A stretch of 64,000 nucleotides of DNA, from positions 1 through 64,000 of IMG/VR virus record IMGVR_UViG_3300036760_001167; one strand, written 5' to 3'. Under the pieces are notes generated by a model. That model searched no databases, was not told the origin of the DNA, and worked only from the letters and a program-made list of their open reading frames with translations. This document shows positions 34,781 to 42,174 of the stretch, piece after piece. Origin of the DNA: a virus. Within the stretch, counting starts at the first letter, position 1, and each line of letters begins with the position of its first letter. The position numbers and the translations under genes are program-made.

Positions 34781-35169
34781 CGCTCGCACCTGAAGGTCGC
34801 CGCGATGTTCGTCGCGATGTGGAAGTCCGGGAGCAGCGGGATCGAGATCACGATGCCCTGGCCCCCGTTCAGCAGGCCCGTGTTGAAGCTCGCGGTCGAG
34901 TCGACGCCGGCGCCGTCGCAGGAGGTCACGAGCACCTGGGCGGCGGGCACGAGCCCTGCCGAGGTGTCCGAGACCTTCTGCTGGACGGTCGCGACGCAGG
35001 TTCCGCCGGGACAAACCGCGCCGGTGCGGGCGCCCTCGCGCACCGCGCCGCGGATGGTCTGGAGCTGCATGAAGCCCAGCCCGAACCCGATGACGCCGAA
35101 GACCAGCATGAACAGCAGCGGCGCGACGAGCGCGAACTCGACCGCCGCCGCCCCGCGCTCGCGCCTCAC
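34777..35169 (-). CDS. TadE-like protein
   Basis: A 130-residue protein with a GTG start overlapping the previous stop. RRERGAAAVEFALVAPLLFMLVFGVIGFGLGF is a textbook TadE N-terminus, with the 'G..A.VEFALv.P' motif at the head of a single membrane helix. A polar exported part with three or four Cys follows. TadE-like proteins are minor pseudopilins of Flp/Tad systems. No TadA ATPase, TadB/C or prepilin peptidase is encoded in the window, so it would have to use host machinery or act differently. Confidence 0.85.
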   Translation of the reverse strand: MRRERGAAAVEFALVAPLLFMLVFGVIGFGLGFMQLQTIRGAVREGARTGAVCPGGTCVATVQQKVSDTSAGLVPAAQVLVTSCDGAGVDSTASFNTGLLNGGQGIVISIPLLPDFHIATNIAATFRCER

Positions 35170-35261
35170 TTCGAGACCGCCCGCGCGAAGAGCGAGAACG
35201 CTCCCCACACCATCACGTTCGCGGCCACTCCCACGAGCAGCCACGTCTTGAAGTTCTTCAT
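35166..35261 (-). CDS. 31-residue membrane peptide
   Basis: MKNFKTWLLVGVAANVMVWG followed by AFSLFARAVSK: a single hydrophobic helix with basic ends. Its ATG overlaps the RtcB stop and its stop overlaps the TadE-like start, so it is translated within the operon. It lacks the Glu+5/GATAVEY core of Flp pilins and is unlikely to be the major pilin. It could be an anchor or regulator. Confidence 0.6.
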   Translation of the reverse strand: MKNFKTWLLVGVAANVMVWGAFSLFARAVSK

Positions 35262-36502
35262 CGCGTGCCTCCTGTCTTCCGGCGCCTGTCGTCGACGCCC
35301 TTGTAGTTCGCGATCGCGCGGAGCCTGTAGTCGACCCGCACGAGGTCGGCCTGGTCGGCCATTACCGTCTCGACGTCCTTGTACGCCTGCGGGCTCTCGT
35401 CCAGCAGGCTCGCCGCGTCGCCGTCCTGCCAGGCGACGCCCTCCATCCGCGCCGCGAAGTCCTCGAGCGCGACCTCCTTCCTGGCCCTGCCGCGCGACAT
35501 CACGCGGCCCGCGCCGTGCGAACAGCTCTCGTAGGACTCGGGGTTCCCGAGCCCGCTCACGACGAAGCTCGCCTGGCCCATGGCGCCGGGGATCAGGCCG
35601 CGGCTCGAGACGTGCGCGGCGATCGCGCCCTTGCGCGTGACGTACGCGTGCCGCCCGAGCTCCGCGACGCCCTCGAAGCTCACGTAGTTGTGGTGGCAGT
35701 TCACCTCGTCCTCGATCAGGAGGCGCTTCCCGGCGACCTCCTCGAGGGCGGCGTGGGCGCGGCGCAGGATCTGCCGACGGTTCTCGAGCGCGTACCGCTG
35801 CGCCCAGGAGACGTCCGCCACGTAGGCCGCGAACTCGCTGCCGCCGCGGTCGAGCCAGGCCAGGTCGAGCTCCGGCACCGTCTCGCCGGCCGCCGCGCGC
35901 TCCGCGCTGGGGTGCGGCTTGAGCGGCACGTCGGCGCCGTGGAGCAGCGCTGCGGCGTCGCCGTAGACCCGCGCCAGCTTGTTCCCCGCGCCGCGCGAGC
36001 CGGAGTGCAGCAGGATCCACACCTGCCCGAGCTCGTCGACGCTGAGCTCCACGAAGTGGTTCCCCGCGCCGAGCGTGCCGATCTGCCGGCCCGCGAGCGG
36101 GACGTCGTCGACCCTCGACGGCGCCGGGTCGCAGGCGATGAACTCCGCCGCCTCGTCGGACATCGCCCTGTCCCAGTGCCCCAGCCCCGCCGGGACGAGC
36201 CGCCCCACAGCCTCCACCCAGGCCGCGGCGTCGCCGTCGCCCAAGTCGCCCAAGTCCAGCGCCAGCCTGCGCGCGGCCATGCCGCAGCCGATGTCCACGC
36301 CGACCGCCATCGGGATGACCGCGTCCTCGGTCACGAGGACGCTGCCGATCGTGGCGCCGTGGCCGAGGTGCGCGTCCGGCATCAGCGCGACGGGCAGGCT
36401 CAGGATCGCGAGCTCCGCGGTCCGCTCCGCGGCCTCGCGGGCGTTGTCATCCAGGATGCTGGCCCAGCTCCGGACCCTGCCGTTCGCGAACGTCTCACGC
36501 AT
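35258..36502 (-). CDS. rtcB: RtcB-type RNA ligase
   Basis: A 414-residue protein. It carries the complete RtcB signature set: PDAHLGHGATIGSV, GVDIGCGM with metal-binding Cys73, GTLGAGNHFVEL (His149), LLHSGSRGAGN (His166), GAIAAH, and SCSHGAGRVMSR, whose His329 is the guanylate-accepting position. RtcB joins 2',3'-cyclic phosphate or 3'-phosphate RNA ends to 5'-OH ends with GTP and Mn. In phages it is expected to repair tRNAs cut by host anticodon nucleases. It heads the Tad-like operon and lies 3 kb from a phage tRNA gene. Confidence 0.92.
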   Translation of the reverse strand: MRETFANGRVRSWASILDDNAREAAERTAELAILSLPVALMPDAHLGHGATIGSVLVTEDAVIPMAVGVDIGCGMAARRLALDLGDLGDGDAAAWVEAVGRLVPAGLGHWDRAMSDEAAEFIACDPAPSRVDDVPLAGRQIGTLGAGNHFVELSVDELGQVWILLHSGSRGAGNKLARVYGDAAALLHGADVPLKPHPSAERAAAGETVPELDLAWLDRGGSEFAAYVADVSWAQRYALENRRQILRRAHAALEEVAGKRLLIEDEVNCHHNYVSFEGVAELGRHAYVTRKGAIAAHVSSRGLIPGAMGQASFVVSGLGNPESYESCSHGAGRVMSRGRARKEVALEDFAARMEGVAWQDGDAASLLDESPQAYKDVETVMADQADLVRVDYRLRAIANYKGVDDRRRKTGGTR

Positions 36503-36710
36503 CTACTCCTCCGTCCCTCAGGATTCCCTCGGCGTCGCTCAGCACGCCGCGCAGGGCGGCGACCAGCACCTGCGAGGTCTCATGCTCGGGGTGCAGCCTG
36601 AGCATGTGGGTCGTCCACGCCTCGATGGCGAGGCGCTCCGCGTCCTCGTGGTCTTGCGGGTGCCAGGTCTCGCACACCTCGCAGCGCAGCTCCAGCACCT
36701 CGTCATCCAC
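36495..36710 (-). CDS. Small zinc-finger-like protein
   Basis: A 71-residue protein with a GTG start that overlaps the previous stop. LRCEVCETWHPQDHEDAERL and HMLRLHPEHE give a C-x2-C pair followed by His residues, a possible zinc site. It overlaps the RtcB start by eight bases. No family is assigned. Confidence 0.6.
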   Translation of the reverse strand: MDDEVLELRCEVCETWHPQDHEDAERLAIEAWTTHMLRLHPEHETSQVLVAALRGVLSDAEGILRDGGVDA

Positions 36711-36855
36711 GGCCCAGCCTCCCCTCGCTCCAGAACTCGAGCTCGCCGCACGTCGCGGGCGGGCTCGCGTCCATCGCGAGCACCAGGCCCGGCACGATCT
36801 CGCGCTCGTACTGCTCCAGCTCGACCTTGTCCGCCGCGTCTTCGGGCATCGTCAT
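36703..36855 (-). CDS. 50-residue hypothetical protein
   Basis: MTMPEDAADKVELEQYEREI then a short C-terminal segment ending EGRLGRG. The ATG has GGAGGAG upstream, and the stop overlaps the next start. It is acidic with no known domain. It is included because it fills an otherwise empty space in a gap-free operon with correct start, stop and ribosome-binding site. Confidence 0.5.
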   Translation of the reverse strand: MTMPEDAADKVELEQYEREIVPGLVLAMDASPPATCGELEFWSEGRLGRG

Positions 36856-36856
36856 C

Positions 36857-37078
36857 TCACTGCTCCTCCCGCTCGCGGCGCTCCAGCGCCAGGTACCACT
36901 CCTCGTCCAGGTCCGACTCGCGCGCCACCTCGCGGGCGAGCAGCGCGTCGACGCGGTCCTGCGTCGCCTCCATCAGCGCGTCGCCGGCGCGGGCGCCGAG
37001 CTCGAGCGGCGGGAGGAAGACCTCGAGCCTGCAGAAGCCGCGGCCGAGCGGGTCGACGTCGAAGCACCAGGCGAGCAC
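36857..37078 (-). CDS. 73-residue hypothetical protein
   Basis: GTG start at 37078 (LAWCFDVDPLGRGFCRLEVF), then a charged helical C-terminus (VARESDLDEEWYLALERREREEQ). No domain is recognised. It is preceded by a small membrane protein gene ten bases away. Confidence 0.55.
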   Translation of the reverse strand: MLAWCFDVDPLGRGFCRLEVFLPPLELGARAGDALMEATQDRVDALLAREVARESDLDEEWYLALERREREEQ

Positions 37079-37087
37079 CCTCGTCCC

Positions 37088-37192
37088 TCATGAGAAGCCG
37101 CCGACCCGGCCCGCTGCGTCCGCGAGCTCGAACGCGACCCAGGCAAGCGCCGCCACGACGGCGAGCACGCAGAAGACCCGCGCCCAGATCAT
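37088..37192 (-). CDS. 34-residue single-span membrane protein
   Basis: MIWARVFCVLAVVAALAWVA with a short polar tail. The ATG overlaps the previous stop (ATGA). One hydrophobic helix with a positively charged N-terminal residue. Function unknown; small phage membrane peptides include lysis regulators and superinfection-exclusion proteins. Confidence 0.5.
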   Translation of the reverse strand: MIWARVFCVLAVVAALAWVAFELADAAGRVGGFS

Positions 37193-37386
37193 CGTGGGAC
37201 CGCCAGGATCCGGGCCTCGGCCTCGTCGTACTCCTCGCGGTGCCGCTCCGGCAACGAGGAGAACTCGACCGTGTAGCCGTGCCGCTGGCCAGGGACCAGG
37301 CGGTCCGCGAGGGTCTCGCCCTCGGCCTCGGCCGCGTCGCGCAGCCTGGCCCTCAGCGCGTCGCCGAACTTTCCCTGGTTCCTCAT
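37189..37386 (-). CDS. 65-residue hypothetical protein
   Basis: MRNQGKFGDALRARLRDAAE at the start, then a segment SSLPERHREEYDEAEARIL. The ATG overlaps the previous stop. It is helical and charged. The family is not recognised. Confidence 0.6.
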   Translation of the reverse strand: MRNQGKFGDALRARLRDAAEAEGETLADRLVPGQRHGYTVEFSSLPERHREEYDEAEARILAVPR

Positions 37387-37700
37387 GACGCCTCCTCCGT
37401 GTCCGCGATCGCCCGGCCGGTCGCCCTGACCCAGTCCGCGATCTGCTCGATGGTGCCCGCGTCCCACTCCTCGCCGCTCAGGTACTCGGCCATCTGGTCG
37501 AGCGCCCTGCCGTCCGGCAGCGGCGCCCACGGGTTGCCCGTGACCGCCAGCGCGCGGCGCGCGGCGTCGTCGCTCGGGTAGAGCGCGCACAGGTCGCAGC
37601 GGTACGGCTGCTCGACCTCGCCCTGGTCGCCCGGCCGCACCGTGAAGATCCCGGCGTTGGGCTGGGTGCCGCAGGCGTCGCACGCGCTCGGCTGGCTCAT
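37383..37700 (-). CDS. Zinc-ribbon protein with helical C-terminus
   Basis: A 105-residue protein. ACDACGTQPNAGIF followed by YRCDLCALYP gives two C-x2-C pairs, typical of a zinc ribbon. The C-terminus (LDQMAEYLSGEEWDAGTIEQIADWVRATGR) is helical. The ATG overlaps the previous stop. DNA, RNA or protein binding is possible. Confidence 0.6.
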   Translation of the reverse strand: MSQPSACDACGTQPNAGIFTVRPGDQGEVEQPYRCDLCALYPSDDAARRALAVTGNPWAPLPDGRALDQMAEYLSGEEWDAGTIEQIADWVRATGRAIADTEEAS

Positions 37701-37876
37701 CCGAGCCTCGTCCCGAGCACGCTGCCCTCCGCCTTGATGACCTCGGCAACGTTGTCCCGCTTCGCGTCCGCGCGCTCGTGGCGGCGCTCCTCGCGCATCC
37801 ACGCGGGCCGCGGCTCGCGGCGCTCCTGGCGCGGTGCCAGCTCGTCCTCGAGGCGCTCCATCTCCGTCGCGTTCAC
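37697..37876 (-). CDS. 59-residue charged hypothetical protein
   Basis: The GTG at 37876 is preceded by AAGGAGG and overlaps the preceding stop. It is a highly charged helix (MERLEDELAPRQERREPRP, EERRHERADAKRDN). No family is recognised. Confidence 0.55.
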   Translation of the reverse strand: MNATEMERLEDELAPRQERREPRPAWMREERRHERADAKRDNVAEVIKAEGSVLGTRLG

Positions 37877-38316
37877 TCTGTGCCTCCTTGGTCGCTCTCG
37901 TGCCTGTGGCCGGACGGTGTTCCGTCCGACTCCGGGACGCAGTCGCCGCGGGCGCAGCCCGCGAAGACCGCGCGCCTCGCCTCGCAGTGGCCGCAGCCCT
38001 CGCGGTGCGACGCCTGGTGGTGCGCGTCGTCCCTGGCCGCGGCCGCCACCTCGCGCAGGACCGGCGCCTCCGATCGGCTCAGCCTGGCCTGGTCGGCCTC
38101 CGCGCTCTCGCCGGTCAGCTGGCGCGCGGCGGCGGCCTCCTCGACCTCCTCGACCGTCTCCTCGTCGACGTGCCCGGCCTCGACCAGCTCGCGCAGCGTC
38201 TCGGCGCGGCCGACCACCCAGTCGAGCTCGGCCATCGTCAGGCAGCCGGTATTCTGCAGCCCCGTCGCGCGCCACTCGGCGTCGACCCTGGCGCGGATGC
38301 TCTCGACGTCCATCAT
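37873..38316 (-). CDS. Hypothetical protein with C-terminal Cys/His motif
   Basis: About 147 residues. The ATG at 38316 overlaps the previous stop and has AAGGAGG nine bases upstream. It is helical throughout (RARVDAEWRATGLQNTGCLT, ELVEAGHVDEETVEEVEEA), then HREGCGHCEARRAVFAGCARGDC, which could bind zinc. Function unknown. Confidence 0.6.
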   Translation of the reverse strand: MMDVESIRARVDAEWRATGLQNTGCLTMAELDWVVGRAETLRELVEAGHVDEETVEEVEEAAAARQLTGESAEADQARLSRSEAPVLREVAAAARDDAHHQASHREGCGHCEARRAVFAGCARGDCVPESDGTPSGHRHESDQGGTE

Positions 38317-38702
38317 CAGAACCATCCTCCTTCGCGGATCCTCGTCCTCATGTCCTCGATGCTCAGGCGGGCGGCCATGAGCTTGTCGGCCGCGGTCGGG
38401 CGGTGCGCCGCGTGGTCGCGGGTCGCCTCGGCCCTCCGCCAGAACCAGCCGGAGTCCTCGGACCAGCGGCCGAGCTTGCTGCAGAGCCACTCCGCGAGCT
38501 CGCAGTCCGTCAGTCGCGCGGCGTTCGCGGCCTTGACGACCGCAGCGTCGACGCCCGCCTGGGCGCTGCGCATCAGGTGCCGCTCGCCGCCGTACCCGTA
38601 GTCGCTCTGCCGGTCGATGTCGGCGGCCGTGAAGTCGCGGCGGCCGATCGCGTCCGGGTTGTCGCAGGGCGCTCCCACGCCGTGCGTGCAGGTCTCAGGC
38701 AT
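38316..38702 (-). CDS. 128-residue hypothetical phage protein
   Basis: The ATG at 38702 overlaps the previous gene's stop by eight bases. It contains CTHGVGAPCDNPDAIGRRDF and a helical ARLTDCELAEWLCSKLGRWS segment. The C-terminus is ADKLMAARLSIEDMRTRIRE. The family is not recognised. Confidence 0.6.
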   Translation of the reverse strand: MPETCTHGVGAPCDNPDAIGRRDFTAADIDRQSDYGYGGERHLMRSAQAGVDAAVVKAANAARLTDCELAEWLCSKLGRWSEDSGWFWRRAEATRDHAAHRPTAADKLMAARLSIEDMRTRIREGGWF

Positions 38703-38865
38703 GGGGCGCCTCCAGTCCGCGCAGCGCGTTGGCGAAGCGCAGCCGGGCGTCGGCGTCGTCGGCGCTCAGGCCCTCGGCGATGAGCGCGACCGCGTCGCGG
38801 CCCTCGAACTCGACGACGGACCAGCCGGCGTCAGTGACCTCGGTGCCGTACCAGCGCGCCCTCAT
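38695..38865 (-). CDS. 56-residue hypothetical protein
   Basis: MRARWYGTEVTDAGWSVVEF then an acidic helical end. The ATG overlaps the previous stop (ATGA). It may be a small beta-alpha protein; nothing more can be said. Confidence 0.55.
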   Translation of the reverse strand: MRARWYGTEVTDAGWSVVEFEGRDAVALIAEGLSADDADARLRFANALRGLEAPHA

Positions 38866-39224
38866 GACTGGGCCTCGCGGGCCAGGTGCCGCTCGACGTC
38901 TAGCTCGGAGAACTTGTAGCGCTTGCTGTCGTCGAGGCACAGGGCGGAGATGCCGTACTTGGTCGAGCGCGGGTTCACGCCCACGATCTTGAAGCGCCGC
39001 ACGCCCACGGTGAACTCGGCGCCGAAGTGCTCGGGCCGCAGGCCGAAGGACGGCGCGTACCGCTCGAACTCGAGCTTGGCCGCGTCGGCCTGCTCGAAGA
39101 CCACCTTGTTGGGGCGGAAGGAGCTGCCGCCGCCGACCTTGACCGTCAAGCCGTGCGCCTGGGCGATCGCTGCGAGCGCTTGCTGCGCCTCTGTCGCGAG
39201 CGTCCTGCAGAGTGCCTTGTCCAT
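38862..39224 (-). CDS. Conserved phage protein, unknown function
   Basis: A 120-residue protein starting MDKALCRTLATEAQQALAAI, then LTVKVGGGSSFRPNKVVFEQ. The C-terminal half is a beta/alpha module with FGAEFTVGVRRFKIVGVNP and STKYGISALCLDD. It is similar to small conserved proteins seen near replication or modification genes in other phages, but I cannot name a function. It is followed closely by two more overlapping genes. Confidence 0.6.
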   Translation of the reverse strand: MDKALCRTLATEAQQALAAIAQAHGLTVKVGGGSSFRPNKVVFEQADAAKLEFERYAPSFGLRPEHFGAEFTVGVRRFKIVGVNPRSTKYGISALCLDDSKRYKFSELDVERHLAREAQS

Positions 39225-39319
39225 CCCGTGCCTTGTCCATCTCGTCCATCCCTTCTGTCGAGCGCGGTCCGTCCGCCTCGCGGTTCCGCGCGTTCTTCGC
39301 CGCGCGGAGCCGTCAAGCG

Positions 39320-39511
39320 TCAGGCGTAGATGCTGGCGGAGAAGCGGCGGGCAACCTCGGCGTTGATGGCGTCGACTGCCTCTTGGTCGACGTACGCGCC
39401 GCCCAGGTTCTCGTGCTCCCAGACGACGGTGCTGCGGACGTCGGCGAGCTTGTCGCTGTTCATGGCCTTGAAGTTCCGGAGTCTTCCTGTGGGTCCGCGT
39501 CCTGAGTTCAT
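39320..39511 (-). CDS. 63-residue hypothetical protein, first gene after cassette A
   Basis: The ATG at 39511 has AAGGAGA upstream and is the first start codon after the GATAAT promoter of cassette A. It is helical at the C-terminus (YVDQEAVDAINAEVARRFS). No family is recognised. Confidence 0.6.
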   Translation of the reverse strand: MNSGRGPTGRLRNFKAMNSDKLADVRSTVVWEHENLGGAYVDQEAVDAINAEVARRFSASIYA

Positions 39512-39557
39512 CCTGCGTCTCCTTCGTTCTCGAGCGGCCGTTCCGCTCTCTAGCTCT

Positions 39558-39652
39558 ATTATCGGCAGCGCGCCCGCGGTGAGTACCGGCCGAAAGGGCC
39601 AGAACCGCCCTCCCCGGCAGCCTAGGTCGAAGGTCTGGTATGCGCCATACTA
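39558..39652 (-). promoter_or_regulatory. Regulatory cassette A: palindrome, hairpin, GATAAT promoter
   Basis: Read on the minus strand, it starts at the TAG stop of the upstream gene with a CTAGTATGGCGCATACCAG palindrome. It continues with an ACCTTCGACCTAGGCTGCCG segment and a GGCCCTTTCGGCC hairpin, and ends at GCGCTGCCGATAATAG. The same layout is repeated at 41958 and 43436. It probably combines terminator, operator and promoter. Confidence 0.65.
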
Positions 39653-40309
39653 GGCCGGGTTCCCGCTGCCCAGGGCCTCGGCGCGGTGCTTCCGGCACAG
39701 GGGCACCTTGCCCGCCCGCTCCGGCTCGATGTCGAGGCCCGCCCGCTCCGCCGCCTCGGGCTCCGCGGTGCCCGCGTAGTAGTGGCCGCAGCCCTTGACG
39801 CAGCAGACCCGGATCGTCCGGCCCTTGCCGCCTCCGACGCGGCTGCCGCTGCCCGCCTGCGCCGCCGATCGCAGCGCCTCCGCCGGGAACGTCGTCGCCG
39901 CGCCCGTCGTCTTGCCGCTGCGCGCCTCGCTCTCGACGCGGTGGACGCGGGCGCCCATGCCGCAGTAGTCGCGCGGCCACGCGTACAGGTTGCTCACGCC
40001 GATCCCCTCGCCCTTCAGGTGCGGCCTGCCGTCCGCCTCCCAGTGGTGGAACTCCCAGCGCTCGCCGGGGTCGGACCAGGGCAGGTCGACGATCAGGACG
40101 TCGCCGGGCCGGAAGTCCGGGCGCTCGAACCCGAGCAGCTCCGGCGCGTGCTCCGCCGCGCAGTGGAGCGGGCAGAAGCCGCACGGGTCGAGCCGCTCCT
40201 CGCGGCAGTCGGCGTGGAAGCAGCGCGGGTAGTGCTCGCGGCAGAAGCCGCGCGGGCTGATCGCCCCGGCCTTGCACTCCTCCTCGACGCACCGCGGCTT
40301 GGCCGTCAT
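39650..40309 (-). CDS. Cys-rich zinc-binding-like protein
   Basis: A 219-residue protein. The N-terminus has CVEEECKAGAISPRGFCREH and CFHADCREERLDPCGFCPLH, a repeated Cys/His pattern suggesting two zinc knuckles. A middle domain (PGDVLIVDLPWSDPGERWEFHHWEADG) and a late CCVKGCGHYYAG / LCRKH segment form another pair. The ATG overlaps the previous stop. The stop codon lies in the palindrome of cassette A. Nucleic-acid binding is possible. Confidence 0.6.
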   Translation of the reverse strand: MTAKPRCVEEECKAGAISPRGFCREHYPRCFHADCREERLDPCGFCPLHCAAEHAPELLGFERPDFRPGDVLIVDLPWSDPGERWEFHHWEADGRPHLKGEGIGVSNLYAWPRDYCGMGARVHRVESEARSGKTTGAATTFPAEALRSAAQAGSGSRVGGGKGRTIRVCCVKGCGHYYAGTAEPEAAERAGLDIEPERAGKVPLCRKHRAEALGSGNPA

Positions 40310-40506
40310 GCCTGGCCGCCGATCGCCCGGACCTGGTCGGCGCGGAGCTCGCGCCACTCGCCGCGCTCGTCGATGTGGCGCCAGAACGCGATCGACCGCG
40401 CGGCGGCGGCGCGCGACGGCGCGGCGACGACGTAGTCGGCCTGCACGATCCAGGGCTTCGCCTCGAGCCGCTCCGGCGCCGTGTGGAGCCAGTGCCAGGT
40501 CCTCAC
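40306..40506 (-). CDS. 66-residue hypothetical protein
   Basis: The GTG at 40506 overlaps the previous stop. It contains WHWLHTAPERLEAKPWIVQA and SRAAAARSIAFWRHI, resembling a small alpha/beta protein. No family is recognised. Confidence 0.55.
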   Translation of the reverse strand: MRTWHWLHTAPERLEAKPWIVQADYVVAAPSRAAAARSIAFWRHIDERGEWRELRADQVRAIGGQA

Positions 40507-41018
40507 AGCTCGGCCCTCGCGAAGCGCCAGCCGAAGGAGGCGGCGAGGCTTCCCTCCATCTCGTCGCGGTAGGCGTGGAGGGGCGTGCCCTCCAGCGCGG
40601 TCCTCTTCGCGAGGATCGCGTCCACGGTCCGGCCCAGGATGACCGCGAGCTCGGCGTCGGTGACGCCGCGGTCGGGGTCGCAGGCCAGCAGCGCGTCCTC
40701 GTGCGACCACTCCTCGCCCCGGCGGTCGGCGGTGTCGATGGACGTGGCGTTGAGCCGCTTCTGGGCGATCGCCTTCTTGGCCCTCTGCTCCTCGGGCGTC
40801 CGCATCCGGCCGTCCTTGCGGGGCACCGTCGCGAGCAGGTCGAGCACGTCGTCGACGCAGACCCAGTGCCCGCCCGCGTTGACCTCGGCGCGCACGACCC
40901 CAGCGCTCACCCACTTGTGGACGGTGCTCTCGCACACGGGCAGCGCGCGGGCCGCGCCCGCGGGGTGGAGCCAGCGCGTGCCGTCGGCCTTCCTGCGCTT
41001 GACGTCGGCGGCCCTCAC
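40503..41018 (-). CDS. Excisionase-like helix-turn-helix DNA-binding protein
   Basis: A 171-residue protein with a GTG start overlapping the previous stop. Residues about 12-55 form a winged helix-turn-helix of the excisionase/MerR type: HPAGAARALPVCESTVHKWV, then VVRAEVNAGGHWVCVDDVLD. A second helical part (EEWSHEDALLACDPDRGVTD then AELAVILGRTVDAILAKRTA) resembles a SANT/homeodomain-like HTH. It is the best candidate in this half of the window for a regulator of the neighbouring cassettes. Confidence 0.7.
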   Translation of the reverse strand: MRAADVKRRKADGTRWLHPAGAARALPVCESTVHKWVSAGVVRAEVNAGGHWVCVDDVLDLLATVPRKDGRMRTPEEQRAKKAIAQKRLNATSIDTADRRGEEWSHEDALLACDPDRGVTDAELAVILGRTVDAILAKRTALEGTPLHAYRDEMEGSLAASFGWRFARAEL

Positions 41019-41296
41019 TCGGGCACCTCCCGCCAGCAGGACTTGCAGCACAGGACGTCATCGTGGTAGGTCGTGGCGGCGCCGCAGCAGGGGCTGAGGC
41101 ACTCGCAGCGCGAGCCGTTGGGGTAGGTGCCGAGGCAGACCTCGCAGGTGAGCAGGCCGCCGCGGACGTCGTCGTCCTCGCCGGAGCTCAGCCGCCGCGC
41201 CCACTCGCGCTCGGTCAGGGGCGCGTCGCCGAAGTGGCCCCGCACGCCGTGGGCGTGCTCGCCCTGGATCCCGGACCCGCACCAGCACGCGCTCAT
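41015..41296 (-). CDS. Zinc-ribbon-rich small protein
   Basis: A 93-residue protein with ACWCGSG near the start and CEVCLGTYPNGSRCECLSPC followed by CCKSCW at the end: at least three C-x2-C pairs. The ATG overlaps the previous stop. Likely zinc-binding; function unknown. Confidence 0.6.
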   Translation of the reverse strand: MSACWCGSGIQGEHAHGVRGHFGDAPLTEREWARRLSSGEDDDVRGGLLTCEVCLGTYPNGSRCECLSPCCGAATTYHDDVLCCKSCWREVPE

Positions 41297-41475
41297 GCCG
41301 CGCTCCTGAGTGCTAGCGCCTCGTCGAGGGGCACGTCGACGCCGAGCTCCCACGTGACCTCGCAGAACATCAGGTCGAAGACGGCCGCGGCCTCGTCGTT
41401 GCCGACGGGCCGGCCGATCGCCGCGAGCGCGTCGAGCCGCTCGACGGCCTTGGCCTCGGGCATGCGCCGCATCAT
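41293..41475 (-). CDS. 60-residue hypothetical protein
   Basis: Starts MMRRMPEAKAVERLDALAAI at ATG 41475 (or 41472), overlapping the previous stop. It is predicted helical, with DEAAAVFDLMFCEVTWELGV. No family is recognised. Confidence 0.55.
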   Translation of the reverse strand: MMRRMPEAKAVERLDALAAIGRPVGNDEAAAVFDLMFCEVTWELGVDVPLDEALALRSAA

Positions 41476-41672
41476 GGGGTCGCCGCCTTGCAGCCGTCGC
41501 ACGTGGGCTCGCGGTCGGTAGGCTCGCACAGAGACGCGAACGCCCACTCGCCGCAGCGCCAGTTGAGGAGCTGCTGGGGAGGAGGGCAGCCCGCGGGCGC
41601 CTTCATGCCGGTGGACTCGACGGCGTGGATGACGCCGTCGAGGTGGCGGGCGTTCTTGAGGCGATCGCTCAT
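41472..41672 (-). CDS. 66-residue hypothetical protein
   Basis: MSDRLKNARHLDGVIHAVES, then a Cys-containing C-terminus (WRCGEWAFASLCEPTDREPT, CDGC). The ATG overlaps the previous stop. A zinc site is possible. Confidence 0.55.
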   Translation of the reverse strand: MSDRLKNARHLDGVIHAVESTGMKAPAGCPPPQQLLNWRCGEWAFASLCEPTDREPTCDGCKAATP

Positions 41673-41917
41673 GAGTTGTCCACCCTGTGCTCGGCCTTGC
41701 AGGCGGGACACGCGTCGCCGTCGCCGCAGTCGTCGCAGCCGCGGCGGTCGTCGCGCTCGTCGTCGCGCTCGTACCAGGGGAGCTCGTAGCGGCAGCCGAC
41801 GACGTGCGTCTCGCCGCTCAGCACGTCCCGGCCGCACAGTGGGCAGGTGGGCACTGGCTCGGCCGCGGGCAGGTAGAGCTCGCTGCGGCCGGTGAAGGTC
41901 CTGATTGCTCCGAACAT
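41669..41917 (-). CDS. Zinc-finger protein, first gene after cassette B
   Basis: An 82-residue protein with CPLCGRDVLSGETHVVGCRY and CDDCGDGDACPAC. It is the first gene after the GATAAT promoter of cassette B, with a GGAGCG-type site upstream of its ATG. The Cys pattern suggests two zinc knuckles. Confidence 0.6.
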   Translation of the reverse strand: MFGAIRTFTGRSELYLPAAEPVPTCPLCGRDVLSGETHVVGCRYELPWYERDDERDDRRGCDDCGDGDACPACKAEHRVDNS

Positions 41918-41957
41918 CTTGCGCTCCTTCTCTCGGGGTCCGCTTGCTGTCTACTTC

Positions 41958-42053
41958 ATTATCGGCAGCGGCGGGCCCCGGGAGCACCGCCCGATCGGGC
42001 CGTTTCCGGCCCTGGGGCGGCCTAGGCGGAAGGTCTAGTGTGGCGCGCACTAG
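41958..42053 (-). promoter_or_regulatory. Regulatory cassette B: palindrome, hairpin, GATAAT promoter
   Basis: Minus strand: ACTAGTGCGCGCCACACTAG, then ACCTTCCGCCTAGGCCGCCC, a GGGCCG-GAAA-CGGCCC hairpin, and CCGCTGCCGATAATGA. It is aligned part by part with cassettes A and C. The palindrome overlaps the end of the 50-residue upstream gene. Confidence 0.65.
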
Positions 42054-42174
42054 TGGTCGTGCGCCCGCCGGTCAGGACCTGGGTGATGACGCAGCGCGCG
42101 CGGCCCTGCACCCACGTGACCTCGGCGCGGAGCACCAGCACGCCTCGCCGCCTCGACGGCACCTCGTAGGTCAT
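42022..42174 (-). CDS. 50-residue hypothetical protein
   Basis: MTYEVPSRRRGVLVLRAEVT, then a basic C-terminus that runs through the cassette B palindrome to a TAG within its AvrII site. The ATG overlaps the previous stop. A small beta-type protein; no family is recognised. Confidence 0.5.
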   Translation of the reverse strand: MTYEVPSRRRGVLVLRAEVTWVQGRARCVITQVLTGGRTTTSARHTRPSA

